A DNA stretch of 64,000 bases from Wukongibacter sp050859025 (GTDB lineage Bacteria > Bacillota > Clostridia > Peptostreptococcales > Caminicellaceae). The stretch covers positions 2,542,001 to 2,606,000 of the forward strand of contig NZ_CP138200.1 of the NCBI RefSeq assembly GCF_050859025.1, read 5' to 3'. The notes under the pieces were generated by a model. The model did not search any database. It worked only from the letters and a program-made list of their open reading frames with translations, and was not told the origin of the DNA. A program made the translations under genes and the position numbers. Shown here in pieces: positions 53,797 to 63,433 of this stretch (position 1 is its first letter; each line of letters begins with the position of its first letter).

Positions 53797-54717
53797 ATGA
53801 TGAAAAATCGAGATATTTATTTTAATGATAATTATAAAAGTGAAACGGTAGAGTCTTCTATTGAGGAAAATAGTACTGAAGCCAAAATTAGCAGACTTTG
53901 GAGTGAGATATTAAATAGTAATAAGAAAGTAGATGTAAACGATAGTTTTTTTAAGATGGGTGGGAATTCTTTAGGGCTTATGCAGTTTCATGCACGCCTT
54001 GACAAGCTTTTTCCGGGTAAGGTTACTATACCAGATTTTTTTGCATATTCAACCATTAGTAAGCTAGCAAAGTTTATAGATGATATGCAAGTAGGAGAGA
54101 AACCAAATCATACTTTAAAGTATACAATCTTATCCTCTGAATATTTTCAAAGTGAATTAGATAATTGTGGATGCTTACACTTTAACTTTCAAATTAGAGG
54201 AGATCTTCTTAATAAGGTAAGAATAGTGGCAGAAACAGAAAATGTCTCTATTAAGGATATGATGATTGTTGCTTTTCTCTTTTTATTGGCCAAGATTGGA
54301 GAAGAAAAGGAAGTGGAAGTGCTGGCAATTTTAGACAGTCCAAATGAAGCTATAAGATTAAATGTTGATTTTTCTAATAATAAAGATTTTTCTAGGGCTT
54401 TAAGCCTTGTGAATAATCAGATAAAGCAAAGGTCAGAGAAGACTACCTATACTCTAGAAGATATTGGGATGTTGAAAGATGATAAAATTTACGGCTCGGT
54501 ACTTCCGATTATTGTATTAACTGATTTAAATACATATGATGATGAATTATTGGACATTTTTGACATTACCTTTGAAATCGGAGTTGAGAGCAATAAAGTG
54601 TGCTTAATGCTTAGTTTTAATGCAGAGAAATTGGATGAAGTAAGGATGGAAGAGCTAGTCGAAAATTATGTTGAACTGCTTTCTCATATAGTAGACCGTT
54701 ATAATCATTGGAGGTAG
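53797..54717 (+). CDS. PCP fused to acceptor half of a condensation domain
   Basis: 306 residues. A peptidyl carrier domain (about 25-100) has Ser58 in MGGNSLGLMQF. The remaining ~200 residues resemble the C-terminal lobe of a condensation domain (LSSEYFQSEL, then VSIKDMMIVAFLFLLAKIG) without the HHxxxDG lobe. The start of the large NRPS has the same kind of orphan half. The ATG at 53797 is six bases after GTGAGGA; the ATG at 53791 abuts it. The stop codon overlaps the ribosome binding site of the KS gene (GGAGGTAG). Confidence 0.82.
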   Translation: MMKNRDIYFNDNYKSETVESSIEENSTEAKISRLWSEILNSNKKVDVNDSFFKMGGNSLGLMQFHARLDKLFPGKVTIPDFFAYSTISKLAKFIDDMQVGEKPNHTLKYTILSSEYFQSELDNCGCLHFNFQIRGDLLNKVRIVAETENVSIKDMMIVAFLFLLAKIGEEKEVEVLAILDSPNEAIRLNVDFSNNKDFSRALSLVNNQIKQRSEKTTYTLEDIGMLKDDKIYGSVLPIIVLTDLNTYDDELLDIFDITFEIGVESNKVCLMLSFNAEKLDEVRMEELVENYVELLSHIVDRYNHWR

Positions 54718-54720
54718 ATT

Positions 54721-57700
54721 ATGGGGGATAATGGAATTAGCAATTTAAATTTAGAAGAGTCTTCGTCTAAGGATATCGCAATTATCGGAATGGCCGCTAA
54801 GTTTCCTTTAGCAGATAGCTTAGAGCAATATTGGAGCAATATAAAAAATGGTGTTGACTGTGTAAGAGAAATACCTCAACCTAGAAAAAAAGACATAGAG
54901 GAATACTTAAATTTTAAAGGCATTGATTCCGCCAGTATAGCTTATAATGAAGCCGCATACTTGCAAGGAATAGATGAGTTTGATTATGAATTTTTTGGAA
55001 TTTCTCCTAGGGAAGCAAATTTGATGGACCCTAATCAAAGGCTGTTTCTGGAAACAGCATGGGCTACCATTGAAGATTCTGGATATACTGAAGAGAAGAT
55101 CAGGGGATCAAACATAGGGATTTATGTTGGTTTTATTGGAGAAAGTGAGTATAAAAATTTTATAGAGGATGTTCAACCATCCTTTCTATCGGTTTCTGTG
55201 ACAGGTAATTGTGCACCTATCGTTGCCAGCAGAATATCATATATCCTTGATCTGAGGGGCCCTAATATGATAGTCAATACATCATGCTCTTCTTCACTTG
55301 TGGCTGTACATCTAGCATGTAAGAGTATTCTTAATGGAGAGTGTGAATCAGCTATTGCAGGCGGAGTTCAGACCCATACAACTCCTATAAGGAAAGTTAC
55401 AATTGGCATCGAATCTTCCGATGGTAGAGCCAAATCCTTTGATGATGAGTCTGATGGAACAGGTGCAGGTGAAGGGGTTGGAGCGGTATTTTTAAAGCCG
55501 ATGAACAAGGCTCTAAGGGATGGGGATAATATTTATGCTGTAATTAAAGGAAGTGCTGTCAACCAAGATGGTAGCTCTATAGGTATATCCGCTCCTAATC
55601 CCATTGCACAAGAGGATGTAATTATTAGGGCTTGGAGAGATGCAGATATAAATCCTGAAACAATATCTTATATAGAAACTCATGGAACTGGCACAAAACT
55701 AGGCGATCCTGTGGAAATTAATGGAATCACAAGGGCATTTGCAAGATATACCGATAGAAAACAGTTTTGTGCGATTGGAGCTGTAAAGACTAATATAGGA
55801 CATCTTGATAGTGCAGCAGGGATTGCTGGACTTATTAAGGCTGTGCTTTCTCTTAAAAATAAGCAAATTCCACCTTCAATTCATTTTAAAAGGCCCAATA
55901 GAAATATCAACTTTTGCCAGTCTCCAACTTATTTTAATGACAGATTGCTGCCGTGGTGCGTGGAAAATGAGCCAAGGAGATGTGGGGTAAGCTCCTTTGG
56001 AATTAGTGGTACGAATTGTCATGTGGTCTTAGAGGAAGCCCCGGAGAATAAGACTCCAACTGGAATTCAGCAAGAGATAAAAGGAGACTATAACCTTCTT
56101 ACAATATCCGGGAAAACTAGAAAGGCTTTGAAAAAGCTGGTAAAAGAGTATATTTCTTTTCTAAATATACAAGAGGAATACAGTCTAAGTGATATTTGTT
56201 ATACCTCTAATGTAATAAAAGGGCAGTACAACTACAGAGTGGCTGTTGTTGGTGAAAATATTATAGATATGGTGGAAAAGCTTGAAATAATCAACTTAAA
56301 CGGGCTTAAATCCTATGAAAGTAAGGGAATATATTATGGAAGCATTGATACTAGAGAAGCATCTCAAGAAAGAATTCCTAATTGCAGCTTGAGTGAAAAA
56401 ATTACTGATGGTGTTCAAGCGGGCATTAAATCTAAAATCAATGGTGATAAGAGAGAGACTATGTTAAGTCAGGATACACTTAACAATTTGATACCAATTT
56501 ACCTCCAAGGTGGACACGTTCAATGGGATACATTGTATTCAGACAAAAAAGTTAGAAAGGTAAGACTTCCTAAACATCCCTTTGAAAAAAATCAATGCTG
56601 GCTAGAGATACCTAGGTGTAATAAGAATAAGGCTAATGATTGTGAAAGTCACAGCACCACAGATATTGAAGTAAAAAATCGAGATGTACTAGATTTTTCT
56701 GAGATTGAGAAGGCAATTGAAAAAGTTTTTACTAAAATTCTAGGACATAAAGAAATAGGCTCTTTAGACAATTTCTTTACTATGGGTGGAGACTCTATTT
56801 ATGCTCTTGCTGTGGTGAATTCAATAAACAAGGAGTTTGATATCGCAATTGAAATGAAAGAGTTTATGGAGAAGCCTACAGTAAAGGATTTGTCAGAAAA
56901 AGTTATGAGAAGAATCGGCCAAAAGAACACAGAAGATATTTTCCTAGGAGAAATAGATAGAGTAGAAGAAAAAGAATATTATCCTGTATCGCCTGCACAA
57001 AAGAGAATGTTTATATTAAATGAAGTTAAAGAAAAGCAGATTAGCTATAATATATCTTCGGCAATTCAAATTAAGGGAGATTTAGATATAAAACGCCTTG
57101 AAAAGGTATTGAGTAAGTTGATAGAAAGGCATGAATCACTGAGAACATCATTTGAGATAATTGGAAATCAGATTGTCCAGAAAATAAGTTCTAAAGTTGA
57201 TTTTTCTTTGGAGTATGTAGAAAGTGATACAAGTGATATGGATACTCTAATAAAAAGGTTCATAAGACCTTTTGAACTCAACAAAGCTCCTTTGTTTCGA
57301 GCTAGCCTTATAAATATGAGTGATAAACATTACATCTTAGTTACTGATATGCATCATATAATATCAGATGGGACATCAGCAAATATTCTAGTTAGAGAAT
57401 TAATTGATTTATATGAGAATAAACAGCTAAAGAAGAATCCAATTCAATACAAAGATTTCTCTGAATGGCAAAGTCATCTAATGAAGACTGAACACATTGA
57501 GCGACAAGAAGCCTATTGGTTAAAGAGGTTTTCAAATGGAAATCCAGCATTAGATATTCCATTAGATTTTCCTAGACCAGAAAATCTAACCTCTGAGGGT
57601 GATACCCTATACTTTCAGATTGACAAAGAGTTGAACGATAGCTTGTTGAAGATGAGTGTAGAAACTGAAATTACTTTATTCATGGTATTGTTTGCAGCTT

Positions 57701-58302
57701 ACAATGTACTGCTTTATAGATACACCGGTAATTCAAATATTGTTGTTGGAGTTGCAGCATCTGGTAGAACCCATGCAGATTTTGATAATACCGTGGGTAT
57801 GTTTGTAAATACGCTTCCTATAATGAACTACTTAGATGGTGAAATGACCTTCAGAGACTTACTAGGTAAAGTTAAAAAAAATACCTTAGAGGCATATACC
57901 AATCAAGATTATCCCTTTGACGTATTGATTGAGAAACTTGATTTATACGAAAATAGTAACAGAAATCCGTTGTTTGACACAATGTTTATAATGCAGAATA
58001 CAAAGAAAACTGAGATGAAATTAGAATCCCTTGAGCTTTCTCAATATAAAATTAAGGAAGATGTATGCAAACTTGATATAATGATGAATTGTTTTGAAGA
58101 TGAGGGAAGAATAAATTTTGGTATTAATTACTCTGTAAAACTTTTTATGGGTGAAACAATAGAACGGCTCTGGAAAGATTATGTAGCAATATTAGAAGGT
58201 GTCGTAAAAAATCCACATATAAAAATAAGTGACATATATTTGAGCAAGGACATGTTAATTCCCCAATTTGATCCAGTAGATATTGACTTCAGGCTGTCCT
58301 AG
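54721..58302 (+). CDS. Hybrid PKS-NRPS protein KS-PCP-C, no acyltransferase
   Basis: 1,193 residues. The ketosynthase (about 18-440) has active-site Cys189 (NTSCSSSL), His321 (ETHGTGT) and His361 (NIGHLDSAAG), so it should condense. It is followed by a PKS-type linker (VRLPKHPFEKNQCW), a carrier domain with Ser692 (MGGDSIYAL) and a complete condensation domain with HHIISDG at 878-884. There is no AT, KR or A domain. The extender must be loaded in trans, most simply by the acyltransferase at 1342. The C domain would join the extended chain to an amine on another carrier. Confidence 0.93.
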   Translation: MGDNGISNLNLEESSSKDIAIIGMAAKFPLADSLEQYWSNIKNGVDCVREIPQPRKKDIEEYLNFKGIDSASIAYNEAAYLQGIDEFDYEFFGISPREANLMDPNQRLFLETAWATIEDSGYTEEKIRGSNIGIYVGFIGESEYKNFIEDVQPSFLSVSVTGNCAPIVASRISYILDLRGPNMIVNTSCSSSLVAVHLACKSILNGECESAIAGGVQTHTTPIRKVTIGIESSDGRAKSFDDESDGTGAGEGVGAVFLKPMNKALRDGDNIYAVIKGSAVNQDGSSIGISAPNPIAQEDVIIRAWRDADINPETISYIETHGTGTKLGDPVEINGITRAFARYTDRKQFCAIGAVKTNIGHLDSAAGIAGLIKAVLSLKNKQIPPSIHFKRPNRNINFCQSPTYFNDRLLPWCVENEPRRCGVSSFGISGTNCHVVLEEAPENKTPTGIQQEIKGDYNLLTISGKTRKALKKLVKEYISFLNIQEEYSLSDICYTSNVIKGQYNYRVAVVGENIIDMVEKLEIINLNGLKSYESKGIYYGSIDTREASQERIPNCSLSEKITDGVQAGIKSKINGDKRETMLSQDTLNNLIPIYLQGGHVQWDTLYSDKKVRKVRLPKHPFEKNQCWLEIPRCNKNKANDCESHSTTDIEVKNRDVLDFSEIEKAIEKVFTKILGHKEIGSLDNFFTMGGDSIYALAVVNSINKEFDIAIEMKEFMEKPTVKDLSEKVMRRIGQKNTEDIFLGEIDRVEEKEYYPVSPAQKRMFILNEVKEKQISYNISSAIQIKGDLDIKRLEKVLSKLIERHESLRTSFEIIGNQIVQKISSKVDFSLEYVESDTSDMDTLIKRFIRPFELNKAPLFRASLINMSDKHYILVTDMHHIISDGTSANILVRELIDLYENKQLKKNPIQYKDFSEWQSHLMKTEHIERQEAYWLKRFSNGNPALDIPLDFPRPENLTSEGDTLYFQIDKELNDSLLKMSVETEITLFMVLFAAYNVLLYRYTGNSNIVVGVAASGRTHADFDNTVGMFVNTLPIMNYLDGEMTFRDLLGKVKKNTLEAYTNQDYPFDVLIEKLDLYENSNRNPLFDTMFIMQNTKKTEMKLESLELSQYKIKEDVCKLDIMMNCFEDEGRINFGINYSVKLFMGETIERLWKDYVAILEGVVKNPHIKISDIYLSKDMLIPQFDPVDIDFRLS

Positions 58303-58379
58303 TTTTTGAAATAGAAATTCCTTATCAAAGACTTTGTTCATTTTAGTAAATATATAGGTCAAATGAAAGGACAAAAAAT

Positions 58380-59054
58380 ATGAAAAAGATAGGTATAGTT
58401 TGTGCTTTAGCCGATGAGGCAAAAAATATTATTGAAAGCATTTCATTGAGAAAAGAGATAAAGTATCTGTTCGCCAATTTTACTCAAGGGGTTATAAACG
58501 GCAAAGATGTAGTAGTATCATGCTGTGGTATTGGGGGCGCGAGTGCCGAAATTGCCACTCGGATTTTAATCAACAAATTTGAGATAGATCATATGATTAT
58601 ATTGGGTACCGCTGGCGGAATTTCCCCAAGAGTTAAAGTTGGTGATGCCGTTATTCTGGAAGATATTATCTTATATAATCATGAGAATGATGATATAAAT
58701 GGCTGCAGTCTGAATCCATACGTTTTTGATTGTGATGATATGTTAAGAGAAAAGGCAAAGAAGGCATGTTTATCGGTAATGGGAACGGATAGAGTTGTTA
58801 TGGGGAGGATTGCAACAGTAGATACATTTGTTGACTCAAGTGATTTCAAAGAAGATATTTATATGAAGTGTAATGCAGATTGTGTTGAAATGGAAAGTGG
58901 ATATATTGCTAAAGTTTGTAATGATTATAATGTTCCATTTGTAGTAGTTAGAGTTATTTCAGATCAGAGTGATAGATTTGCTACTGACTGTTTCAAAGCA
59001 AATATTGATAACATATCGTCAAAGTTAAAAGAAATTGTTATTAAAATATTATGA
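58380..59054 (+). CDS. 5'-methylthioadenosine/S-adenosylhomocysteine nucleosidase
   Basis: 224 residues, full-length MTAN: IGIVCALADEAKNI with Glu13, GTAGGISPRVKVGDAV, VEMESGYIA and a late SDQSD acid. It cleaves adenine from MTA and SAH and also from 5'-deoxyadenosine, all by-products that inhibit radical-SAM enzymes and methyltransferases. With so many such enzymes here, a dedicated copy makes sense as by-product clearance. A rho-independent terminator follows. Confidence 0.93.
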   Translation: MKKIGIVCALADEAKNIIESISLRKEIKYLFANFTQGVINGKDVVVSCCGIGGASAEIATRILINKFEIDHMIILGTAGGISPRVKVGDAVILEDIILYNHENDDINGCSLNPYVFDCDDMLREKAKKACLSVMGTDRVVMGRIATVDTFVDSSDFKEDIYMKCNADCVEMESGYIAKVCNDYNVPFVVVRVISDQSDRFATDCFKANIDNISSKLKEIVIKIL

Positions 59055-59099
59055 GAGAATTCTAACTCTTAGTGTTTGCTTAACAGATTTTGTTTATCT

Positions 59100-59134
59100 A
59101 GGTGTGTTTCACATGAAGTGAGACACTCCTTTTT
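59100..59134 (+). terminator. Rho-independent terminator after the nucleosidase gene
   Basis: AGGTGTGTTTCAC pairs with GTGAGACACTCCT (one T-T mismatch, one wobble) around ATGAA, followed by TTTTTG. Confidence 0.8.
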
Positions 59135-59166
59135 GTATAACTATAAATCATATGGCAGGGTGAAAG

Positions 59167-60084
59167 ATGATGAGAATAATTTCTGCTAGGACAACCAATA
59201 TCCAAAACGAGAGCCTGAACTATCCTTCAGGTATTTATTTTGATGAGATTAAGGATGTTTTCTATATTGCAGATATGCATAATCACAGAGTATGTCTATT
59301 AGATAGAGAAAGTGGAATAGTAAAAGCACTTCCAAATCAGACCTCTAATGGCAAAGTTCTTGAATTACCTATAGCACTGACTATGTCAGATTCATATGGC
59401 TGCATTGTTGCAGATGCTGGTAATAATGATATTTATCATTACTTTGATAGTAAGAAAATTTGGGTTTCCATTTTAGATAGATATAAAAAAAATCATCCAA
59501 ATAATAACGAGAGTTTTAAGTCATTAAATCTTCCTGCAGGTGTGGCAGCGGATATGGATGGGAATGTATATATTAATGATTTCTTAAATAATAGAATTAC
59601 AAAGATTGATTCACGGTTCAATATTTCGGTACTTGTTGGAGGAAGTGATGTTGGAATGTTAGATGGGCCATGTAGCATCGCTAAGATAAACAGGCCTTTT
59701 GGTGTATTTTGCTCTGGTAGAAGACTTTACTTCGTTGATGAGGGAAATGATGCAGTCAGATATGTCGATCTAGATCTGATGGAAGTATGTACAGTTAGAG
59801 TAAGTGAGAATTCAATACATAAGATATTCAAACCTTCAGCATTAACCATTGATAATGATGGGAACATCTTTGTGTGCGAGAAACGAAGACTTTTGTGTAT
59901 AAATGGAAAAACGGGACAACTCGACCTGATTCTTGATAGCAATATATGGAGTGATATAAAAAAGGATTTTATGTTAAATCAAAGGATCTGTCATATAGGT
60001 TCAGTGGTGGTACCTGAAAAAGGGTGTATTTATTGGATGGATACAATTACTGGATTGCTATATGAAGTTAAGGTTTCATTTTAG
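59167..60084 (+). CDS. NHL-repeat beta-propeller protein
   Basis: 305 residues made of NHL blades (FYIADMHNHRVCLLDRESG; GNVYINDFLNNRITKID; LYFVDEGNDAVRYVDLD). No signal peptide or catalytic motif visible. It starts 32 bases after a terminator, with AGGGTGAAAG as the ribosome binding site, and is followed 11 bases later by a B12 radical-SAM gene. Pairing with a radical-SAM enzyme recalls the propeller at 36723, which follows another B12 enzyme. Confidence 0.82.
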   Translation: MMRIISARTTNIQNESLNYPSGIYFDEIKDVFYIADMHNHRVCLLDRESGIVKALPNQTSNGKVLELPIALTMSDSYGCIVADAGNNDIYHYFDSKKIWVSILDRYKKNHPNNNESFKSLNLPAGVAADMDGNVYINDFLNNRITKIDSRFNISVLVGGSDVGMLDGPCSIAKINRPFGVFCSGRRLYFVDEGNDAVRYVDLDLMEVCTVRVSENSIHKIFKPSALTIDNDGNIFVCEKRRLLCINGKTGQLDLILDSNIWSDIKKDFMLNQRICHIGSVVVPEKGCIYWMDTITGLLYEVKVSF

Positions 60085-60095
60085 GAGGTGCGGTA

Positions 60096-61400
60096 TTGAA
60101 AGTAGCCCTTATAGTACCTGAGAATAGCATTGTATCGAAGGAAAAATTAGAAATGTATCAGTGGGAAGAGATGTGGGAGTATAAGGCACGCATAAGACTA
60201 TGGTCGACACCTGACTTAGGACTATTAACCATTGCAGGTATGATGCCTAAAGATTTCATATTAGAGTATATTGATTTTAATTATTTAAGGAAGGAGAGGA
60301 TAGAATGTGACTGGGCGTTCTTTTCTCCTACTACATGTCAAATAGAAGAAATTTACCGGATTGCAGATGAATTGAGGGCTAGAGGTATAAAAGTTGCTAT
60401 GGGGGGTGTTCATGTCTCAGTGCTACCAGATGAAGCATTAAAACATGCTGATACTATTTTTATCGGAGAGGCAGAAGGAATATTTTCAAAATTCATAGAG
60501 GATATGAAGATGAAAAAGACAAAACCTCTTTATAAGAATAACTATTTTACCGATTTAGCAGAAACTCCAATACCTAGATATGATCTTATTAAGGATTACC
60601 CATATAAAAGTGTACCCATACAAACTTCTAGAGGTTGTCCTCATCAATGTAGCTTTTGTGTATCTTCTAAATTGTACGGGAAAAAGATAAGAAGAAAATC
60701 GATCTCTCAGGTGGCCAAGGAATTGGAGAGTATATTAGATATATATGAAAATCCACTGATATTTTTTACTGATGATAATATTTTTGTCGATAGGAAGTAT
60801 GGGTTAGAACTAGTGAAGCTTGTTGGTAGCTATAACATTCGATGGTATGCCTTTAGCGATGCAAGTATTGCCTATAAGGATGAGCTGCTAGAGGAAATAT
60901 CTAGATCTGGATGTATGCAGCTGCTTATAGGATTTGAGAGCCTAGATGAGGATAGTCTCGTTCAGATTAATCGGTCACGATGGAAAAGGGATAGATTGAA
61001 AAATTATGACTATGTTATATCTAGAATACAGGGTTTGGGTGTCGGTGTTGTTGGTAGCTTTGTTCTTGGAATGGATGATGACACCCGGGAGTACTTCGAT
61101 AAACTATACGAATTTATATTGAAGACCCATATATATGCAACAAATATTACAGTGCTGACACCTTTTCCGGGAACAGAAGTATATGAGAGTTTAAAGAAGA
61201 AGAAGAGAATACTCACTAATGATTGGTCGAAATATAACGGCTTTGAACTCACATTTAAGCCTAAAAAAATGACGATTAATGAATTTGAAAATGAATATAT
61301 AAAGTTAAATAGACGAATTAACTCGGTAGAGAGGAGAAAAAAGGTTTCTGACTATTTTATAGATATTTTTAAGCGTAAAAGAAACTATTCTATGGATTGA
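60096..61400 (+). CDS. Cobalamin-binding-type radical SAM enzyme
   Basis: 434 residues, third member of the subfamily seen at the window start and at 7780. B12-type domain with MGGVHVSVLPDEALKHAD and IGEAEGIF; cluster site RGCPHQCSFC at C181, C185 and C188; then FFTDDNIFVDRKYG and LTPFPGTEVYES. The TTG at 60096 follows AGGAGGTG with ideal spacing and gives MKVALIVP, matching its paralogues. Substrate unknown. Confidence 0.9.
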   Translation: MKVALIVPENSIVSKEKLEMYQWEEMWEYKARIRLWSTPDLGLLTIAGMMPKDFILEYIDFNYLRKERIECDWAFFSPTTCQIEEIYRIADELRARGIKVAMGGVHVSVLPDEALKHADTIFIGEAEGIFSKFIEDMKMKKTKPLYKNNYFTDLAETPIPRYDLIKDYPYKSVPIQTSRGCPHQCSFCVSSKLYGKKIRRKSISQVAKELESILDIYENPLIFFTDDNIFVDRKYGLELVKLVGSYNIRWYAFSDASIAYKDELLEEISRSGCMQLLIGFESLDEDSLVQINRSRWKRDRLKNYDYVISRIQGLGVGVVGSFVLGMDDDTREYFDKLYEFILKTHIYATNITVLTPFPGTEVYESLKKKKRILTNDWSKYNGFELTFKPKKMTINEFENEYIKLNRRINSVERRKKVSDYFIDIFKRKRNYSMD

Positions 61401-61451
61401 TACATCAATGTACATAATATAATACTTTGATTGCACAGGGAGGATATATTT

Positions 61452-62273
61452 ATGGATAAAGAAGCCGTATGTGATAAATGGGAAAAAGATATCCCTAGGC
61501 TTATTGTTTCTGAAACGAAGGAAGAAAGCATTGGACTTTCGGAGGTGTTGAATCTTAATACTTCGGTAGTTCCAATAATAGCTGGTCCTTGCGCAGTGGA
61601 GAGTAGGAAACAATTGAAAGCTATAGGGAGTTTTCTAAAAGATAAAGGAGTCAAGCTTCTTAGAGGCGGAGCATACAAACCTCGTACATCTCCATACTCC
61701 TTTCAGGGGCTAGAAGAAGAAGGATTGAAAATCCTCAAAGAAATAGGCGAAGAGTATAATCTGATTACAGTGACAGAGATTCTTGATATACGGAATGTGG
61801 AAAAAGTTGCAAGATATGCTGATGTGCTGCAGATCGGTGCTAGAAATATGTTTAATTATGAGTTGCTTAAAGAAGTAGGTAAGCAAAACAAGCCAGTACT
61901 TTTAAAAAGAGGGTTATGTGCCACGGTAATGGAGTTTATATATGCAGCAGAATACATAGCAGTTGAAGGAAATAAAAATATCATCCTGTGTGAAAGAGGT
62001 ATAAGAACATATGAAACGAGTACCCGAAATACTTTAGATATAAGCAGTATACCTATAATAAAACAGGACATTGGCCTTCCTCTTATTGTTGATTTAAGCC
62101 ATTCCCTAGGACGCAAAGATATTGTATGTCCAGTGGCAAAAGCAGTGCTTGCAGCTGGTGCAGATGGAATCATGGTTGAGTTACACGACAATCCCCAAGA
62201 AGCATTATGTGATGGTTTTCAACAGCTAGACTTTTTGGAGTTCACTAACCTAATGGATAGTATATCCTTTTGA
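61452..62273 (+). CDS. aroF: 3-deoxy-7-phosphoheptulonate (DAHP) synthase, type I-beta
   Basis: 273 residues of the short KDO8P-like DAHP synthase type: IIAGPCAVES, LLRGGAYKPRTSPYSFQG, VLLKRGLCATVMEF, LIVDLSHSLGR and DGIMVELHDNP. There is no fused chorismate mutase or ACT regulatory domain, so it may escape feedback. It makes DAHP from PEP and erythrose 4-phosphate, the entry to aromatic metabolism. No other shikimate gene is nearby, suggesting that it boosts flux to an aromatic or prephenate-derived unit. The ATG at 61452 follows GGGAGG. Confidence 0.93.
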   Translation: MDKEAVCDKWEKDIPRLIVSETKEESIGLSEVLNLNTSVVPIIAGPCAVESRKQLKAIGSFLKDKGVKLLRGGAYKPRTSPYSFQGLEEEGLKILKEIGEEYNLITVTEILDIRNVEKVARYADVLQIGARNMFNYELLKEVGKQNKPVLLKRGLCATVMEFIYAAEYIAVEGNKNIILCERGIRTYETSTRNTLDISSIPIIKQDIGLPLIVDLSHSLGRKDIVCPVAKAVLAAGADGIMVELHDNPQEALCDGFQQLDFLEFTNLMDSISF

Positions 62274-62301
62274 TTTGAGTTATAGATAAGGAGATTTTAG
62301 A

Positions 62302-63399
62302 ATGTATAAAGTAAGTATAGTAAAATGTAATGACTATGAATATAAAAAAGTTGAAGAAGCAGTATTTCAGTGTCTTGATTGTTTGCCTGAGATTAAAGAG
62401 AGAATAAAACCAAATGCTAAGGTTCTGATTAAGGCTAATCTTGCAAGAGATGATAAGCCAGAAGAAGCTATTACCACTCATCCAAGTGTTGTACAGGCGA
62501 TTGTTAAGTATTTTCACAAGGCAAACTGTAAGGTGATTATTGGGGACAGTCCAGGTGCTCCCTTTGGATACAATAAAAAGACTTTGGATAGCGTGTATAG
62601 GGCAACAGGTATGATCGATGTAGCAAATAATACGGGATGTGAGTTAAATTATGATACCTCTATAGTTGAAGTAGAAAATGAGAATGCGGTATGTCTAAAA
62701 AGGATGACCGTAATTAAAATAATTGAAGATGTTGACCTTGTTATATCTGCGGCTAAATTAAAAACCCATGCAATGATGATGTATACAGGAGCAGTAAAAA
62801 ACTTATTTGGAGTAATCCCGGGACGTTTGAAGATGAATTATCACTTACAGATGCTTAGTGTTGATCGTTTCTCAGAACATATTGTAGATATTTGTGAGTT
62901 TGTTAAGCCGATGTTGTCAATTATTGATGCAGTTGAAGGCATGGAAGGAAATGGACCTTCTGCAGGAGATAAAAGACATGCTGGGCTTATAATTGCATCA
63001 GAAAATCCTTATGCACTAGATATGACAGCAACCCACATTGTAGGTATAAATCCATTAGATGTTCCTTCAATTAATGTAGCAGTTAAAAGAAATCTTTGTA
63101 CCGGAAATATTGAAGATGTGTCTACACCTTGTTTAGGTTTTAAAGACATCAAAATACGACCATTCAAAAAGCCTGATACATCAAAGCTGGGCGGGGATGC
63201 AATTCCTAGCTTTAAGTATGAGCTATGTACATCTTGTGGAGTTTGTGAAAAGAGCTGCCCACCAAAGGTTATAGACAGTAGCAGCGGAAAACCTGTAATT
63301 GATTTGGATGAATGTATTAAATGCTTTTGTTGCCATGAGTTATGTCCAAATAAGGCTATATATATTAAAAATAGAAGTAATATGAATTTAGGCTTTTAG
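62302..63399 (+). CDS. DUF362 protein with two-cluster ferredoxin domain
   Basis: 365 residues, clear paralogue of the gene at 11308 (KLKTHAMMMYTGAVKNLFGVI; GDSPGAPFG; DAVEGMEGNGPSAGDKR). The C-terminal ferredoxin-like part has CTSCGVCEKSCP and CIKCFCCHELCP for two 4Fe-4S clusters. Role unknown; an electron-transfer or reduction role is inferred from the clusters. Each copy follows a few bases to a few dozen bases after an upstream pathway gene, so both appear co-transcribed. Confidence 0.85.
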   Translation: MYKVSIVKCNDYEYKKVEEAVFQCLDCLPEIKERIKPNAKVLIKANLARDDKPEEAITTHPSVVQAIVKYFHKANCKVIIGDSPGAPFGYNKKTLDSVYRATGMIDVANNTGCELNYDTSIVEVENENAVCLKRMTVIKIIEDVDLVISAAKLKTHAMMMYTGAVKNLFGVIPGRLKMNYHLQMLSVDRFSEHIVDICEFVKPMLSIIDAVEGMEGNGPSAGDKRHAGLIIASENPYALDMTATHIVGINPLDVPSINVAVKRNLCTGNIEDVSTPCLGFKDIKIRPFKKPDTSKLGGDAIPSFKYELCTSCGVCEKSCPPKVIDSSSGKPVIDLDECIKCFCCHELCPNKAIYIKNRSNMNLGF

Positions 63400-63433
63400 A
63401 TTTATATATAAAGATTTATAATTTCCTATTTGT

